Made by a program: the position numbers and the translations under genes
The notes under the pieces: generated by a model
Seen by the model: the letters and a program-made list of their open reading frames with translations, nothing else
Told to the model about the DNA's origin: nothing
Database searches by the model: none
In this document: positions 7,833 to 10,086 of the stretch, one piece after another
Numbering within the stretch: position 1 is the stretch's first letter
Layout of the letters: each line of letters starts with the position of its first letter
Assembly: GCA_027294925.1 (NCBI GenBank)
Contig: JAPULM010000174.1
Span: 1-10,086, forward strand
From: a bacterium
GTDB taxonomy: Bacteria; Tectomicrobia; Entotheonellia; Entotheonellales; Entotheonellaceae
Direction of reading: 5' to 3'
DNA length: 10,086 bases

Positions 7833-8723
7833 ATGAGCGCAGGAGAGCGACTGCCAGGCACACCGGTCCCCATGCACACCTGGACTGGGGCTGGCGGTAT
7901 TACGATTGCAGGTGATACATGGGGCGATCCGAACGGACCACTCGTGGTGCTCCAGCACGGCGGCGGCCAGACCCGCCACGCCTGGAAAGGCGCCGGCCAA
8001 ATGCTAGGCAAGGCCGGATATCACGCGGTGGCCTTCGATGCCCGTGGGCACGGCGACTCAGAATGGGCGCCGCCTGATCAGTACGGACAGGATGATATGG
8101 TTGAAGACCTGTGCCGCGTCGTCGATGCACTCGGAGGCAGACGCCCGATCCTGGTTGGCGCCTCAATGGGTGGCGGCATCAGCTTGGTTGCCATTGGCGA
8201 GTGCCATATCGACGCAGCCGCTCTGGTGCTGGTCGACATGGCGCCACGCATCGAAGCGGAGGGAGCACGCCGCATTGAGGAATTCATGAACCAGAAGCCG
8301 GAGGGATTCGATAGCCTGCAGGAAGTGGCGGACGCCATCTCAAACTACCAGCCACACCGCCCACGTCCGCGCAAGTTGGATGGATTGGCCAAGAACATTC
8401 GGCTTGGTGCTGATGGTAAATACCACTGGCACTGGGACCCGGCGCGGCGCCACATCCGGCACAACACGACAGCCTATCGGCAACGGCTGCACGAATGTGC
8501 CGATCATCTCAGCTTGCCAACGCTACTGATTCGCGGCGGTCTGTCCGACGTGTTGAGCGAGGCAGGCGCCAAAAGTTTTCTTGAGCAATGCCCGCATGCT
8601 GAGTATGTTAACGTTGAAAACGCAGCGCATATGGTAGCTGGCGATCGCAACGACATCTTTGCCGATTCGGTTATTACCTTTCTCCACCGCGTTACGCCGC
8701 CTGACCACGTCCGCACAGGGTGA
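7833..8723 (+). CDS. Alpha/beta hydrolase fold protein
   Basis: 296 residues from the ATG at 7833, chosen because GAGGG at 7821-7825 sits 7 nt upstream and because the family usually starts about here. It has an oxyanion-type HGGG at 42-45, an FDARGHGDS strand-turn at 68-76, the nucleophile elbow Gly-Ala-Ser111-Met-Gly-Gly, a likely acid at Asp239 in the segment LLIRGGLSD, and the base His266 in AAHMVAGD. The triad is therefore intact. A cap region lies near 140-225, with a basic, His-rich stretch around 175-215. The closest general type is the single-domain haloperoxidase/epoxide-hydrolase/esterase group; no halide- or epoxide-specific residues can be assigned with confidence, so the substrate is unknown. 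It is transcribed alone, divergent from the CoA-transferase and convergent with the SDR. No signal peptide, so cytoplasmic. Confidence 0.88.
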   Translation: MSAGERLPGTPVPMHTWTGAGGITIAGDTWGDPNGPLVVLQHGGGQTRHAWKGAGQMLGKAGYHAVAFDARGHGDSEWAPPDQYGQDDMVEDLCRVVDALGGRRPILVGASMGGGISLVAIGECHIDAAALVLVDMAPRIEAEGARRIEEFMNQKPEGFDSLQEVADAISNYQPHRPRPRKLDGLAKNIRLGADGKYHWHWDPARRHIRHNTTAYRQRLHECADHLSLPTLLIRGGLSDVLSEAGAKSFLEQCPHAEYVNVENAAHMVAGDRNDIFADSVITFLHRVTPPDHVRTG

Positions 8724-8741
8724 ATCAAAAGCAAGCGTAAA

Positions 8742-8789
8742 CGGGGCGAGCATCGTTGATTCGGTGTTGTTTTCTGCCTTATCGCCCCG
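8742..8789. terminator. Long-loop inverted repeat across the convergent hydrolase/SDR gene ends
   Basis: CGGGGCGA at 8742-8749 is exactly complementary to TCGCCCCG at 8782-8789, leaving a 32-nt loop that includes a T-rich run. The right arm lies in the last codons of the SDR gene and the left arm is in the 55-bp gap after the hydrolase stop. It could stop transcripts from either side or guard against read-through. The large loop and the absence of a T-run after the stem keep confidence low. Confidence 0.3.
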
Positions 8790-9630
8790 GGTGAATGGCC
8801 TGTCGCCCTAGCTGCGGCCAAGCAGCCGGGGCACTGGCTTTCTCCAACCGTTGTTCAAGCGGCAAACTCTCATCCCAGAAATAAGCAATAATCCGCCGGC
8901 CATTAAAATCGTGCGATGCCTCGGAACCCAACCACACTACTGGCGCTTGCATCACCTCAGGGTTAATCAGCTTTCCCGTCTCATAGGCCGTATTCGAGGC
9001 CGTCATGTTGGTATATGTCGCACCCCCCGGCACCAAGACATTGGCCGTCACGCCGCTGCCCTCAAGCTCTTGTGCCATGGCCGCGATCAACGCTTCGTGG
9101 CCAGCCTTAGAAGGGCCGTACGGCGTGCCCCATTTGCGCCACATGGTGTCCATACTGGTGGTGACCCCGATGATGCGGCCCCAACCTTGCGCCATCATGT
9201 GGCCGACAACCGCCCTGGCCATAAAAAAAGGTCCACTCAGGTTAACCGCCACCACGCGGTTCCAAGCTTGCGGCGACAGCTTCCAGAAGTCGTTCGTTTG
9301 GTCTGACGTGGTATAACCCTCGGAGCGTTGGTTAATGCCGGCGTTATTAACCAGGATATGAAGCCCGCCTAGTTCCGCAATAGTGCGGCTCACCGCCTGC
9401 TCCACAGCGTCGGGATCGGTGATATTGGTGACAATCGGCAAGGCGCAATCATCACCGCCGATCGATCGTATTTCAGCCGCACTTTGCGCCAACCAATCTT
9501 CATTGACATCGAGCAGCGCCACCCGTGCACCCGCTCGCACCAATCCCACCGTCATCGCATGGCCCAGGCCAATCGGGCTACCGGCGCCTGTAACGATTGC
9601 TACTTTACCCGGCAGCACGCCCTCAACCAT
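8779..9630 (-). CDS. Short-chain dehydrogenase/reductase (SDR), probably NAD(H)-dependent
   Basis: 283 residues. A Rossmann motif TGAGSPIGLG at 14-23 and NNAG at 95-98 are classical SDR features. Asp41 at the end of the second strand usually selects NAD(H) over NADP(H). The catalytic Tyr171 and Lys175 are present as YGPSK. The usual Ser would be 13 residues before the Tyr; here that position is Thr158, with Ser159 next to it. After NNAG there is a roughly 10-residue insertion (100-116), and the C-terminus runs on past the normal end, with GRRIIAYFWD at 244-253 in place of the common TGQ...DGG finish. These mark a divergent SDR subgroup. Substrate is unknown; the family oxidises or reduces secondary alcohols and ketones. 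Its start overlaps the upstream gene's stop by 8 bp and AGGAG sits 8 nt before the ATG inside that gene, so the pair is likely co-translated. Confidence 0.88.
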   Translation of the reverse strand: MVEGVLPGKVAIVTGAGSPIGLGHAMTVGLVRAGARVALLDVNEDWLAQSAAEIRSIGGDDCALPIVTNITDPDAVEQAVSRTIAELGGLHILVNNAGINQRSEGYTTSDQTNDFWKLSPQAWNRVVAVNLSGPFFMARAVVGHMMAQGWGRIIGVTTSMDTMWRKWGTPYGPSKAGHEALIAAMAQELEGSGVTANVLVPGGATYTNMTASNTAYETGKLINPEVMQAPVVWLGSEASHDFNGRRIIAYFWDESLPLEQRLEKASAPAAWPQLGRQAIHPGR

Positions 9631-9988
9631 TGTGGGCTCTCCTTTCCTTGTGTAAGGTATGTCGGCGGTTCGAGGTGTACGGTCTGACTTCTGTTGGCCA
9701 GCGTCCCTGGTCGACCGCCTCTGCCCAGGCGGCGCTCGTCAATACGCCAGGGTCCTCGATCTCATAGACTGCGGCATGCTTCGGCTCGCTTGGGTTCAAC
9801 ATCTGACGGCTTTCGCCGCCGATGACCATTTCAAACGGCTCTTTAACGTAGCGTGTTACGGAAATGACGCCGGGAACTTTTAGCAACAGGGGTATGTGCT
9901 CGGTGTCGTATACCTCGTTGAACAGCTCCTCCTTTGCCGGATCGACATCCATCGCCGCTGTAAACACATATCGAGTCTCTCCGCTCAT
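9623..9988 (-). CDS. Small ferredoxin-like dimeric alpha+beta-barrel (EthD/Dabb-like) protein of unknown function
   Basis: 121 residues from the ATG at 9988, which has GGAGGG 7 nt upstream; an in-frame ATG at 10021 would add 11 residues but has no comparable ribosome site. The pattern is strand (RYVFTAAMDV), helix with NEVYDTEHIPLLLKVPG, strand (VTRYVK), strand (AAVYEIE), helix, and a closing NRRHTL strand: the beta-alpha-beta arrangement of the dimeric alpha+beta-barrel group, in which YDTEHIP followed by PG is a recurrent EthD-type motif. Such proteins bind or transform small hydrophobic molecules and often sit beside oxidoreductases. It is the first gene of the unit with the SDR. I cannot name its ligand. 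Confidence 0.72.
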   Translation of the reverse strand: MSGETRYVFTAAMDVDPAKEELFNEVYDTEHIPLLLKVPGVISVTRYVKEPFEMVIGGESRQMLNPSEPKHAAVYEIEDPGVLTSAAWAEAVDQGRWPTEVRPYTSNRRHTLHKERRAHNG

Positions 9989-10012
9989 CCTTTTTCCCTC
10001 CATCCTTAAGTC

Positions 10013-10020
10013 TGTATACA
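10013..10020. promoter_or_regulatory. Possible GntR-type operator half-palindrome TGTATACA
   Basis: An 8-bp perfect palindrome lies about 25 bp upstream of the alpha+beta-barrel gene start, inside TTGTATACAG on the minus strand. GntR/FadR-subfamily operators often centre on GT-N2-AC, as here. The site would overlap a promoter or early leader, so repression by a catabolite is plausible. No regulator gene is in the window. Confidence 0.3.
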
Positions 10021-10086
10021 ATCCAGTCTTACCTCAACCTCTCAGAATATTATCTTGCTCTTACCTCTGTGTCTATGATGACAGCA

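Noticed and set aside
1..10086. Defence island, CRISPR, prophage, transposon or RNA gene
   Set aside because: No repeat array, transposase, integrase, terminal repeats, tRNA-like cloverleaf or rRNA signature was found; all sizeable coding regions are metabolic.

Overview
The window is an ordinary bacterial chromosome segment, roughly mid-50s to high-50s percent GC by eye. It is dense with metabolic genes and has no RNA gene, insertion sequence, prophage or CRISPR array that I could see. Shine-Dalgarno sequences and ATG/GTG starts are conventional. The content (family III CoA-transferase, SDR, alpha/beta hydrolase, membrane-bound molybdenum oxidoreductase) suggests a versatile heterotroph, probably an uncultured environmental lineage. 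I cannot fix the taxon from sequence alone.

Layout. Positions 1-276 (+) are the 3' end of a ketopantoate-reductase-like gene. Positions 297-4744 (-) form a two-gene respiratory operon. Its first gene fuses an electron-transfer Fe-S subunit (16 cysteines, four [4Fe-4S] clusters) to an eight-helix NrfD/PsrC-type quinone-interacting membrane domain. It is followed 44 bp later by a 942-residue molybdopterin catalytic subunit with one further [4Fe-4S] site. Positions 4950-7466 (-) encode an 838-residue protein made of two tandem family III (CaiB/BaiF) CoA-transferase domains. A 366-bp divergent intergenic region follows, then an alpha/beta hydrolase on + (7833-8723). It is convergent with a two-gene minus-strand unit: a small dimeric alpha+beta-barrel protein (9988-9623) whose stop overlaps by 8 bp the start of an SDR oxidoreductase (9630-8779).

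How they may work together. The molybdenum enzyme and the FeS-NrfD fusion almost certainly form one quinone-linked complex of the Psr/Phs/Soe/Ttr type. The catalytic subunit has no Tat signal, and positive charges in the membrane part lie on the side that carries the Fe-S domain. Both point to catalysis on the cytoplasmic side, as in the sulfite dehydrogenase SoeABC. The substrate cannot be read from sequence. The CoA-transferase, hydrolase, SDR and alpha+beta-barrel genes look like pieces of organic-acid catabolism, but nothing in the window names the compound. The most useful leads are the cytoplasm-facing two-subunit molybdenum complex and the double CoA-transferase in which both usual catalytic Asp positions appear to be Glu. 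Neither is proof of a new system.
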